From: Tragulus kanchil
Taxonomy: Eukaryota > Chordata > Mammalia > Artiodactyla > Tragulidae
DNA length: 64,000 nucleotides
Direction of reading: 5' to 3'
Assembly (NCBI GenBank): GCA_022376925.1
Contig: JAIOJX010000004.1
Location: 127,621,123 to 127,685,122, forward strand
Position numbers and translations under genes: made by a program. Below, in pieces: positions 1 through 12,700 of this stretch (position 1 is its first letter; every line of letters begins with the position of its first letter). Below the pieces are notes generated by a model that was not told the DNA's origin, made no database searches, and saw nothing but the letters and a program-made list of their open reading frames with translations.

Positions 1-613
1 AATGGACCACCAGGGGAAGCCCTCTTTCACATTTTAACGTCTCTGAAATCTGAGCACATGGAGTTGTGTCAGTTCAACTTTCAGCATTTTTTTCAATCAT
101 ACATAAAAAATGTCACATCTTACACTCAGTGGCCATATATGTTATGTCCAAGGAGTCATGGAACTCTTATTTTTTAACAGGAGAAAATTGGTAATACTCT
201 AGCTAGAAAATAAAATTTAAAATCAAGTTGTTGTAAGTCATTATGTTTTAAAGTTTTCTGAGTACTTGGATGTTCTCTTTCTTACATTAACATAGAAATC
301 TTTCTAAAGCACATCATTTGATGTTCACAATTGCAGGGGCATCATAACTTGAATGCCCTGGCTCATAGAGCATTCAGACCTCCCTGCTCTTACCCTCATC
401 TGTCTTTCTCGTCTTGATTCTCTTACTGTTACTCTGAGACCAGCTAAACTTATTTTTCTAGCAGATTTCTCATGCCTTTTCACATCCATTCTTTTATGCA
501 TGCTGAGTGATTATGTCTAATTCTGCTTATCCAGTACTTTAATATAAATCATTTTATAAATTAGCATATTTAAAATGAGCCAATAGATATATCAGGCATT
601 TTTATCATAACAG
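1..613. other. RICTOR intron
   Basis: AT-rich intron. The first ~22 bases (GGACCACCAGGGGAAGCCC) are the head, in reverse orientation, of a tRNA-Glu-type SINE cut by the window edge. Nothing else is recognisable up to the exon at 614. Confidence 0.6.
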
Positions 614-701
614 ATTACAGCGTCCTCATGTCTACCTACCTGTACACCTCTACGGACAACTGGTGCACCACAAAACAGGCTGTCATTTATTGGAAGTACA
701 G
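614..701 (+). CDS. RICTOR: RICTOR exon A (first exon in window)
   Basis: The reading frame gives [20 protein letters not shown] then TGCHLLEVQ. The acceptor CAG is at 611-613 and the donor GTAAAA starts at 702. The alternative acceptor AG at 619-620 would drop LQ; the earlier one is preferred because the family has a [12 protein letters not shown] sequence there. The last ~16 bases plus the donor are repeated at 1779 as the start of a tandem copy that lacks the acceptor and most of the exon. Confidence 0.9.
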
Positions 702-3700
702 GTAAAAACATAATTTGCTTATTTTAAATAGCTACAGTGGTAGTAAAAAGTTAATATTGCTAAAGTATTATCTTTGCAAAAACTTCTTAAAAGCCTTCAA
801 GTCAGTGGCATAATTTTTTTTAAAGTTCCATCTTGTAATTGACTTTGGCATTCTGTATTTGCAGTCCTTAGACACACATACTGACTTGCAAGCATTTCCG
901 TGATTCATGGCCTTTTGCATAGGTAATGACTTATGTAGAATAAGTAACCCAGTGAAGGTCTGAGTTCTTTCCTGTCTAGTTTGTTGGGGAAGTAAAAACA
1001 TACTGAAAAATTGAATTTCTTCAATTTTTTAGTTAAACTGAGCCCAAAACATACTCAGTTACCTTTGGTGAGCAACAAACTGAAAAGTATCAGGTGCTGT
1101 TTGCTAGCACCTCACTAGTCTCATATACTTCGTGAAATGTTAAGAGACTTGGGCGAGCAGCTGTTCTTTGAGTATCTGTTCCCAGATTTTGGCTGTGAAT
1201 GTGACTTGCTACTAGGTCCTCAACAAGTATAACCCTTTTCTTAGTTTACGAATAGTTACAGAAATATTTATGTGTGCTTCTTAGCAGTAGTAACCTAGCA
1301 AATTCAGTTCCTTTTCATATCAGTGTTCGTCTCAGGAGCAAAAAGTTTGGCGTAAATATACTCCATAGTTTCATGTTTTTTTTATTGAAGTATGTATCTG
1401 TGTTCAGAATTTGCTGAAAATTTAAATGATTTTCTCAGTCATTACCTACATAGTGTGATAAAATCTAGGTGTTTAGTTTATTATTTTCTATCTAAAAGAA
1501 ATGATAACTAAGGGCAGACATTTTTATAATACTAAGTTCAAAGTACTTTGTTAAACTTTATATGTAATATTTTACTAAATCATTAAACTTTATGAAACAG
1601 GCTATTATCCTTGTTTTAGAGTTTGGAAAGATCAGGACATGAGGAGATTGAGCAACTTGCTGAAGGCACTTACCTAATAAGTTTCTCCAACTCTAATATA
1701 TGAACTCAAAGCCTGTGTCTTAATGTGCTTCTTCAGAAATTTTGCATAGAAATATTTTAATATTTTCAATATGCAAAGTTTATTGGAAGTACAGGTAAAA
1801 CATAATTTGCTTATTTTGAATAGCTACAGTGGTAGTAAAAGTTAATATTGCTAAAGTATTATCTTTGCAAAAACTTCTTAAAAGCCTTCAAGTCAGTGGC
1901 ATAATTTTTTTTAAAGTTCCATCTTGTAATTGACTTTGGCATTCTGTATTTGCAGTCCTTAGACACACATACTGACTTGCAAGCATTTCCGTGATTCATG
2001 GCCTTTTGCATAGGTAATGACTTATGTAGAATAAGTAACCCAGTGAAGGTCTGAGTTCTTTCCTGTCTAGTTTGTTGGGGAAGTAAAAACATACTGAAAA
2101 ATTGAATTTCTTCAATTTTTTAGTTAAACTGAGCCCAAAACATACTCAGTTACCTTTGGTGAGCAACAAACTGAAAAGTATCAGGTGCTGTTTGCTAGCA
2201 CCTCACTAGTCTCATATACTTCGTGAAATGTTAAGAGACTTAGGCGAGCAGCTGTTCTTTGAGTATCTGTTCCCAGATTTTGGCTGTGAATGTGACTTGC
2301 TACTAGGTCCTCAACAAGTATAACCCTTTTCTTAGTTTACGAATAGTTACAGAAATATTTATGTGTGCTTCTTAGCAGTAGTAACCTAGCAAATTCAGTT
2401 CCTTTTCATATCAGTGTTCGTCTCAGGAGCAAAAAGTTTGGCGTAAATATACTCCATAGTTTCATGTTTTTTTTATTGAAGTATGTATCTGTGTTCAGAA
2501 TTTGCTGAAAATTTAAATGATTTTCTCAGTCATTACCTACATAGTGTGATAAAATCTAGGTGTTTAGTTTATTATTTTCTATCTAAAAGAAATGATAACT
2601 AAGGGCAGACATTTTTATAATACTAAGTTCAAAGTACTTTGTTAAACTTTATATGTAATATTTTACTAAATCATTAAACTTTATGAAACAGGCTATTATC
2701 CTTGTTTTAGAGTTTGGAAAGATCAGGACATGAGGAGATTGAGCAACTTGCTGAAGGCACTTACCTAATAAGTTTCTCCAACTCTAATATATGAACTCAA
2801 AGCCTGTGTCTTAATGCTGCTTCTTCAGAAATTTTGCATAGAAATATTTTAATATTTTCAATATGCAAAAATTACTACATACAAACCTTTAATACATTTT
2901 AATATACAGTAAGAAAATGTTTAAAATGTATTCTTAATCATGACATTTTTTCCTTTCTCCAGAATATTATTACAGAACTCTGTCACAATGTTCGTACACC
3001 AGATTTGGATAAATGGGAAGAAATTAAAACACTGAAAGCATCTCTTTGGGCCTTGGTTTGTAATAAACACTTCTATAAGATCTTCTAAATTTTTAGATTT
3101 TTACTGATTTTCCCAGTAATATTACATAAATTAAAAAAATCATTTCGTTTGGAACTTGTTTTTAGATTAGTATTTTAAAACCAAGATTGTTCCTGTCCAT
3201 TTAAATGTTATTTTATGTTACAAAATAAATAAACTATCAATTTTCTAATTCCTGAAGTTCCTTATGAGAGGTTTTTTTTCCCACAGTTACTTTTCTCTTA
3301 CAGATGTGGTTAAATTTTTTGTTTCTTAGGTAGCTTTCCAGATCTCTTAAAAGAGTTACTCTTTTTTTTTTTTTTTTAAGAGTTACTCTTATATATGTAG
3401 TTGATATGTGATTTCCTTTCTTTTAGGGAAATATTGGCTCATCTAATTGGGGTCTCAATTTGCTGCAAGAAGAAAATGTGATTCCAGATATACTGAAACT
3501 TGCAAAACAGTGTGAAGTTCTTTCAGTCAGAGGGTATGTCACGTAATTCAGAAATCTTTCTGTTGTACACACTGTTTTTCACACGTGGATATGAGGAAGA
3601 GTATTTTATGATTGTCATTTTTCAGTGCATTAAATTAAACATCTTATGGAGCTCTTCTAATATTACTTTATTTTATCATTATAGTATTGACATTTACCTT

Positions 3701-6700
3701 GCAAATAAACCGTGACAATTTAGCATGTGTTCAAGTAGCCCAGTACTCCATTAGCCTAAATGTTCCAGATTTATTTCAGAAAAGCTAATTTATGTTTTGT
3801 TTCCTTTGATTACATTATGTTCTTTGAAATTATTTCCTTGTAATTAATACTTTTATTAGGAAGGTTTTTTTGTTATTTAACTATTAAAGAAAATTTAAAT
3901 GTGCAGATAGCAAACTAATATTTTATGGTTGCTTGAGGAAATCTCAGTTTGAAATTATAGACTGTCATTACTTAATCTTCCAGGACCTGTGTGTATGTAC
4001 TTGGGCTCATAGCCAAAACCAAACAAGGCTGTGATATTCTAAAATGTCACAACTGGGATGCTGTAAGGCACAGTCGCAAGCATCTGTGGCCAGTGGTTCC
4101 TGATGATGTAGAACAACTCTGCAATGAACTCTCATCTGTCCCAAGCACCCTGAGTTTGAACTCCGAGTCGACCAGCTCTAGGCACAATAGTGAAAGTGAG
4201 TCAGCGCCATCGAGTGAGTATTGTGACAGGATCATATGAAGTTAGCCAAAACTAACACTGCTATATTGAAATTTAAATGAATTTTACATTCTTAATTTAC
4301 TTTATCCTGAGATAATTTGGCAATAATAGCCTCTTAGAGAATGTGTACCTTTTCACAGCAGGGAGTGTAGCCACCAACCTGCATTGTTCTTTCCCTTTGC
4401 TTTCTAAATAGCCATCGGAAAATCCTACTTTGAGAGTTAAATAATAAACCATGTGCCAGAAGAACCATTCCCCTTTTTTTGCAGTTTCTAATAAGTAAAT
4501 GTTAATTCACCTTCTGTCTTGATTTATCTAGTTCTTTATTTCATTTTTCAGATGTAAGGTTGTTGAACTAGAATATATTTATTAAGAAATTACTATGAGG
4601 GAGGGAACTGGGTGGGGGGAGGGTCCAGGGATATGCATATGAATGATCTGGGAACATACATGTTGGTGAACAACAAAACTCTGTAAAATCTTTAAAATAA
4701 AGGAAAAAAAAAGAAATTGCTATGTTCACATACTCAGTTTTGAAAGAACTAAATTTTAAAATTAAATTGTGAAACTACTAAAAGGGAGTATCAAAAATCA
4801 AGTATTGACATTTACCTTGCAAATAAACCCGTGACAATTTAGCATGTGTTCAAGTAGCCCAGTACTCCATTAGCCTAAATGTTCCAGATTTATTTCAGAA
4901 AAGCTAATTTATGTTTTGTTTCCTTTGATTACATTATGTTCTTTGAAATTATTTCCTTGTAATTAATACTTTTATTAGGAAGGTTTTTTTGTTATTTAAC
5001 TATTAAAGAAAATTTAAATGTGCAGATAGCAAACTAATATTTTATGGTTGCTTGAGGAAATCTCAGTTTGAAATTATAGACTGTCATTACTTAATCTTCC
5101 AGGACCTGTGTGTATGTACTTGGGCTCATAGCCAAAACCAAACAAGGCTGTGATATTCTAAAATGTCACAACTGGGATGCTGTAAGGCACAGTCGCAAGC
5201 ATCTGTGGCCAGTGGTTCCTGATGATGTAGAACAACTCTGCAATGAACTCTCATCTGTCCCAAGCACCCTGAGTTTGAACTCCGAGTCGACCAGCTCTAG
5301 GCACAATAGTGAAAGTGAGTCAGCGCCATCGAGTGAGTATTGTGACAGGATCATATGAAGTTAGCCAAAACTAACACTGCTATATTGAAATTTAAATGAA
5401 TTTTACATTCTTAATTTACTTTATCCTGAGATAATTTGGCAATAATAGCCTCTTAGAGAATGTGTACCTTTTCACAGCAGGGAGTGTAGCCACCAACCTG
5501 CATTGTTCTTTCCCTTTGCTTTCTAAATAGCCATCGGAAAATCCTACTTTGAGAGTTAAATAATAAACCATGTGCCAGAAGAACCATTCCCCTTTTTTTG
5601 CAGTTTCTAATAAGTAAATGTTAATTCACCTTCTGTCTTGATTTATCTAGTTCTTTATTTCATTTTTCAGATGTAAGGTTGTTGAACTAGAATATATTTA
5701 TTAAGAAATTACTATGAGGGAGGGAACTGGGTGGGGGGAGGGTCCAGGGATATGCATATGAATGATCTGGGAACATACATGTTGGTGAACAACAAAACTC
5801 TGTAAAATCTTTAAAATAAAGGAAAAAAAAAAAAGAAATTGCTATGTTCACATACTCAGTTTTGAAAGAACTAAATTTTAAAATTAAATTGTGAAACTAC
5901 TAAAAGGGAGTATCAAAAATCAAGTACATGAGCAAAATTAAAAAAATGGCAATAAAAAAATCAATTAGATGAATTTTTTTTTAATCAACCAAATGAAAAA
6001 CACTTTATGGTTTTAAGCCCTCTTTAAACACTGTTGGGTACAAAAATTTAAGACAATTCTTTTTGGCGGGGGAGGCTCTTTTATTTTTTTTTATTTATTT
6101 TGTTTTCATCCATCTTTATTCTTTGACCTATGTGGGCCTCCCATTGTAGTGGGCTCTCTTGTTGCAGAGCACTGGCTCTGGGCGTGTGGGTTCCAGAGCA
6201 CTCGCTCACAACTGGGCACACTGGTCCAGCCACTCCACAGCACGTGGGATCTTCCCAGGCCAGGGATTGAACCGGTGCCCCCTGCACTGCAAGGCAGACT
6301 CCTTACCCGTCACCACCAGGGAAGCCCCTAAGACAATTCTTTTCTTATGAAGATAGTGCAGTATTTATGAAACATATTTCACCAGATCTAAGATGCCATA
6401 AATTATAATATGCACACCACCATATAAGAAAAAATGCTTCCAGTTGCAAAATGCATCCTGATTTTAGAAATTTCAAATGTGCAAAATGTGCATCTTAAAA
6501 TTGACAAAATAATGGAAATATACAGTTCAGTGTGTGTAAGTTTAAGATTTTATTTTGCCTTTGTGAAGAATATATTTGAAATCATTTATAATTACTCAAC
6601 AGAAAATTTAAAATAAAAATTGAATACAGCCCCCTAGAAGTCATTAGGCACCTGGATTGAATCTTTTTTTAAAGATAGGCACTGAATTTAGATGAGTTTC

Positions 6701-9700
6701 TTAATACCAAAGACAAAGTGAGAAATAAACGTAATTGGTTTAAACATGAATTTAAAATGTTGCAACTTGGTTCTAAGGTCACGTTGTTCAAGACTGGACA
6801 TTCATTTCTTTAAAGATTTACTTCTCTTGCCTATTGTGAAATGAAGAATAAACAACCAGGAACCTGTATCAACTGAGTGAACATCTGTGGTCAAGTCTCC
6901 TTTCTGCCTTTAATTTTGTCCTGAGTATTTGGAGGTTTGGGAAACTTGCTGGGATACAAAAGAAACTTTAGATCAGTTGTGACATAATGGGTCCTAGAGT
7001 TTTTCTTTGGAAATAGCAGAAGATCCTCATAATGACATAATTTTATATTCTATTTAAATACAAATTCTGGATCTTAAAGAAGCTGTTTATTTGGCTCTGT
7101 TTATTTTTGAGGATGTTTTTCCTAGGTGACTATTAACAAAAATTTCCTGAATAATGTCACTAACAGTTACCATGGTTATTTGTCCTTTTAATGTGCTTTT
7201 ATTAATCCTTTGATCATAGGTATGTTCATAATGGAGGATGACCGGTTTGGCAGCAGCTCTACTAGTACATTTTTCCTCGACATCAATGAAGATGCAGAGC
7301 CAGCATTTTTTGATCGACCTGGACCTATAAAGGATAAAAATTCATTCCCTTTCTTTGCTTCTAGTAAACTTGTGAAGAATCGTATCTTAAATTCTCTGAC
7401 TTTGCCTAATAAGAAACACCGTAGCAGCAGTGATCCCAAAGGGGGGAAACTGTCATCTGAAAATAAGACAAGCAGCAGGCGGATCAGAACACTTACCGAG
7501 CCCAGTGTTGACTTTAATCACAGTGAGGATTTCACACCCATGTCCACAGTACAGAAAACGTTACAACTAGAAACTTCATTTGTTGGTAATAAGCACAGTG
7601 AAGACACTGGTAGTACTCCAAGTATTGGAGAGAATGACTTAAAAATCACCAGGAGTCTTGGTACAGAGAATCACAGAGAAAACACAAGCCGAGAGCGACT
7701 AGTTGTGGAAAGTTCAACAAGCTCACACATGAAGATACGTAGCCAGAGTTTTAATACAGATACGACAACAAGTGGCATAAGTTCAATGAGTTCAAGTCCT
7801 TCACGAGAAACAGTAGGTGTAGATGCTACAACTGTGGACACAGACTGTGGAAGTATGAGTACTGTGGTAAGTACTAAGACGATTAAGACAAGCCACTATT
7901 TGACGCCACAGTCTAACCATCTCTCTCTGTCTAAATCGAACTCAGTGTCCCTGGTGCCTCAGGTTCTTCTCATAATCCCTGTATGATCCTGTGGTCAAGT
8001 CTCCTTTCTGCCTTTAATTTTGTCCTGAGTATTTGGAGGTTTGGGAAACTTGCTGGGATACAAAAGAAACTTTAGATCAGTTGTGACATAATGGGTCCTA
8101 GAGTTTTTCTTTGGAAATAGCAGAAGATCCTCATAATGACATAATTTTATATTCTATTTAAATACAAATTCTGGATCTTAAAGAAGCTGTTTATTTGGCT
8201 CTGTTTATTTTTGAGGATGTTTTTCCTAGGTGACTATTAACAAAAATTTCCTGAATAATGTCACTAACAGTTACCATGGTTATTTGTCCTTTTAATGTGC
8301 TTTTATTAATCCTTTGATCATAGGTATGTTCATAATGGAGGATGACCGGTTTGGCAGCAGCTCTACTAGTACATTTTTCCTCGACATCAATGAAGATGCA
8401 GAGCCAGCATTTTTTGATCGACCTGGACCTATAAAGGATAAAAATTCATTCCCTTTCTTTGCTTCTAGTAAACTTGTGAAGAATCGTATCTTAAATTCTC
8501 TGACTTTGCCTAATAAGAAACACCGTAGCAGCAGTGATCCCAAAGGGGGGAAACTGTCATCTGAAAATAAGACAAGCAGCAGGCGGATCAGAACACTTAC
8601 CGAGCCCAGTGTTGACTTTAATCACAGTGAGGATTTCACACCCATGTCCACAGTACAGAAAACGTTACAACTAGAAACTTCATTTGTTGGTAATAAGCAC
8701 AGTGAAGACACTGGTAGTACTCCAAGTATTGGAGAGAATGACTTAAAAATCACCAGGAGTCTTGGTACAGAGAATCACAGAGAAAACACAAGCCGAGAGC
8801 GACTAGTTGTGGAAAGTTCAACAAGCTCACACATGAAGATACGTAGCCAGAGTTTTAATACAGATACGACAACAAGTGGCATAAGTTCAATGAGTTCAAG
8901 TCCTTCACGAGAAACAGTAGGTGTAGATGCTACAACTGTGGACACAGACTGTGGAAGTATGAGTACTGTGGTAAGTACTAAGACGATTAAGACAAGCCAC
9001 TATTTGACGCCACAGTCTAACCATCTCTCTCTGTCTAAATCGAACTCAGTGTCCCTGGTGCCTCCAGGTTCTTCTCATACACTTCCTAGAAGAGCACAGT
9101 CCCTTAAAGCACCCTCTATTGCTACAATTAAAAGTCTAGCCGACTGTAACTTTAGTTACACGAGTTCTAGAGATGCCTTTGGCTACGCTACACTGAAAAG
9201 ATTACAGCAGCAGAGAATGCATCCATCCTTATCTCACTCTGAAGCTTTGGCATCTCCAGCAAAAGATGTGCTCTTCACTGACACCATCACGATGAAGGCC
9301 AACAGCTTTGAGTCGAGGTTAACACCAAGCAGGTGAGCAAATGCACATTTTAACACGGACATGGTTGCATTTTAACAGACTGAAATGTAGAGTGTTAGCC
9401 AGGTTTTACATCATCATAAACCTCAGAACTGACCTATTGTTTACTGTAGTAGGCTGTAAGCTCCTAGTTACCCGATATGATTTGAAATGGATTCTTGCAG
9501 CTGCGAGGGGGGAAAAGAAACTCCTTTAGGCCCTGAAAATAAACATACATGCTTTGCAAGGACATATAAGTCACAAGCTTTTTTTATTTATTTCTCGCTT
9601 CTGCAAGGATCGATTTTAAAAAGAAGCATGTCGGGGGAATCAGGAGCTTAAGACCTACAATAACAAACAACTTTTTCAGGTAGGTCGATTTAAGGCTCCA

Positions 9701-12700
9701 AAAGTTGACCTTTTTTAAAAAATAAATAAATAACTGAAAATTTCAGTACAAGTCTTTTCAGCATAAGTTGTTTTAGTTGCTAAGTCATGACTGACTCTTT
9801 TGTGACCTCATGGACTGGTGGCCCAGCGGGTTTCCCAGACAAGAATACTGGAGTGGCTTGACATTTCCTTCTTCAGGGGATCTTGACCCTGGGATCGAAC
9901 CATGTCTCCTGCATTGGCAGACAGGTCTTTACTGCTGAGCCACCAGGGAAGCCATGTGATAATTAAGTACACAATGTGGCATAAGTCAATGAGTTCAAGT
10001 CCTTCACGAGAAACAGTAGGTGTAGATGCTACAACTGTGGACACAGACTGTGGAAGTATGAGTACTGTGGTAAGTACTAAGACGATTAAGACAAGCCACT
10101 ATTTGACGCCACAGTCTAACCATCTCTCTCTGTCTAAATCGAACTCAGTGTCCCTGGTGCCTCCAGGTTCTTCTCATACACTTCCTAGAAGAGCACAGTC
10201 CCTTAAAGCACCCTCTATTGCTACAATTAAAAGTCTAGCCGACTGTAACTTTAGTTACACGAGTTCTAGAGATGCCTTTGGCTATGCTACACTGAAAAGA
10301 TTACAGCAGCAGAGAATGCATCCATCCTTATCTCACTCTGAAGCTTTGGCATCTCCAGCAAAAGATGTGCTCTTCACTGACACCATCACGATGAAGGCCA
10401 ACAGCTTTGAGTCGAGGTTAACACCAAGCAGGTGAGCAAATGCACATTTTAACATGGACATGGTTGCATTTTAACAGACTGAAATGTAGAGTGTTAGCCA
10501 GGTTTTACATCATCATAAACCTCAGAACTGACCTATTGTTTACTGTAGTAGGCTGTAAGCTCCTAGTTACCCGATATGATTTGAAATGGATTCTTGCAGC
10601 TGCGAGGGGGGAAAAGAAACTCCTTTAGGCCCTGAAAATAAACATACATGCTTTGCAAGGACATATAAGTCACAAGCTTTTTTTATTTATTTCTCGCTTC
10701 TGCAAGGATCGATTTTAAAAAGAAGCATGTCGGGGGAATCAGGAGCTTAAGACCTACAATAACAAACAACTTTTTCAGGTAGGTCGATTTAAGGCTCCAA
10801 AAGTTGACCTTTTTTAAAAAATAAATAAATAACTGAAAATTTCAGTACAAGTCTTTTCAGCATAAGTTGTTTTAGTTGCTAAGTCATGACTGACTCTTTT
10901 GTGACCTCATGGACTGGTGGCCCAGCGGGTTTCCCAGACAAGAATACTGGAGTGGCTTGACATTTCCTTCTTCAGGGGATCTTGACCCTGGGATCGAACC
11001 ATGTCTCCTGCATTGGCAGACAGGTCTTTACTGCTGAGCCACCAGGGAAGCCATGTGATAATTAAGTAGGAATCACATAAATATTAAATGAATTACTTGA
11101 TCCTCAGAATTCAGCAGTAGTAGCAGTCTGCCTGTTCTCAAAACATTTGGGAGATTTCTGTCATATCTATAGATTATATTAAGTTAGTCAAAGTAATAGA
11201 TTTTACCCACATAAGATACTCATTTCCAAATTTCACTGTTGCAAAAATTTCTATACTTAATTTTTTATTGGGCCATGTATTTTGAAAAATTTCCTTTAGT
11301 TTTAGATTATTCATTTACATTTATTAAATGTATTAGTATTTGCAAAGTAGTGAGCCTAGTTCGTAGCACAAATTAAACACTCAATAAAAATTAGCTATTA
11401 TCATCATCCTCATCAATATTTTTTTCCTGTGATATTGTAAAATCAAAGTACTACTTTATTAAATGAGTTATTTTACACAATATGAACATCAATATAAGTA
11501 CAATTGTCAAAAAATTTTTTAATAACAAGGATGGACTATTTTTCAGATTTCCAAATCAGAGTCAAGTGTACATTTACACAGAATTGTCTTTGCATGAAGC
11601 CCAAAAGGGAACAGCATAAAGGTGTGTTTATGTAACCCCTTTATTTTTGCTGATCAATAGTTCATTAGAAAAGCAGCTGAAGGTTTGTTACTTAAGGTCT
11701 AAGACAGTAGAAGAGTCAAAGGTGTTAAAAATTCACCTGTAAACAACTTTATGCCTGAACATCAACTAATTCTGGAGGAAGCAGAGTCTTAGGATGCTTG
11801 CTCTCAAAGTGCTGCTTGAAGGTCTTAGGGTCTGGCCTATGTGTCCTTACGGACAGTGCAGGTATATATTAAGGCAACTTTGGCAGCAGCCTTTTGGTCA
11901 TGTCCTTATTTCTTCTTTTGTCCACCTTGCTTTTTGGCATTTTTCTGCTGAGACTGAATCTTTTGCTGTCCACGAGCTGTGTCCGGGCCGGGACAGTCTT
12001 CCACTATTATTATAGATAGTTATTTCTTTAATCCATTTGGCTCTTACATGATCAAGTTGTTAGGAAGTTACAAAGGAATTTTCTTATAGTAACGTTGACA
12101 CGTTTAGTAGAAGAGATCCCTTGTAGCAGATAGAAAGTTATGTTCCCTTTGGTAGAATTTCATAAATTATGCAATACTGTCTAACCCACCTGACACCCTC
12201 ATCCCTCTAGTATAAATCTATACAATGACATTCACAAACTTTATTCAAAGGAGGTACCTCTGACCACATTCAAGATTTGTTGGTATTTATTCTAACAAGT
12301 TTGGATATCAGATTTTCAGGCCTATGGAAGCAATAATTATAGGCTTCTACTGGTAGGGGCACTGTGACAGGAAAGAACAGCTGATGAAATTGGTAGTAAA
12401 GGAGGAAACTTACACGACAGCAAAGTATTTGAAAACTCTTAGCTAATAGCATTCAGTTCAGCCAGGGACAGCAATGTAACACCAACAATAAGTAGTAAGG
12501 ATACCACCGTCGTACAGCTCAGTACAATAACCAAGGGATATTCTGTCTCACTGAAGCAGCATTTCTGTCTAAATTGATTAAAGCACAGATAAGAGATTTC
12601 ATGCTTAAATAATCATTAGAATAAACCAGAAATGACAACTACTCCAAATCACTGTTTCCCAATCTGGGTTCTTAGGATCTTTTCCTGTATTCTCTGTTAG

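Larger units (their letters stand above)
3683..5925 (+). repeat. Tandem pair 2: 3683-4800 / 4801-5925
   Basis: Starts at AGTATTGACATTTACC, with the junction at CAAAAATCA|AGTATTGACA. Contains RICTOR exon D and a truncated L1-type insertion in each half. Differences are nearly all in A or C runs. Confidence 0.93.
8876..11068 (+). repeat. Tandem pair 4: 8876-9969 / 9975-11068
   Basis: Covers the end of exon E, its donor and a downstream Bov-tA SINE, ending AATTAAGTA. It overlaps pair 3, so about 200 bp of exon E occurs three times. Confidence 0.93.

Noticed and set aside
768..2092. 77-codon minus-strand ORF present twice
   Set aside because: Intronic; identical in both copies only because of tandem pair 1; no recognisable protein.
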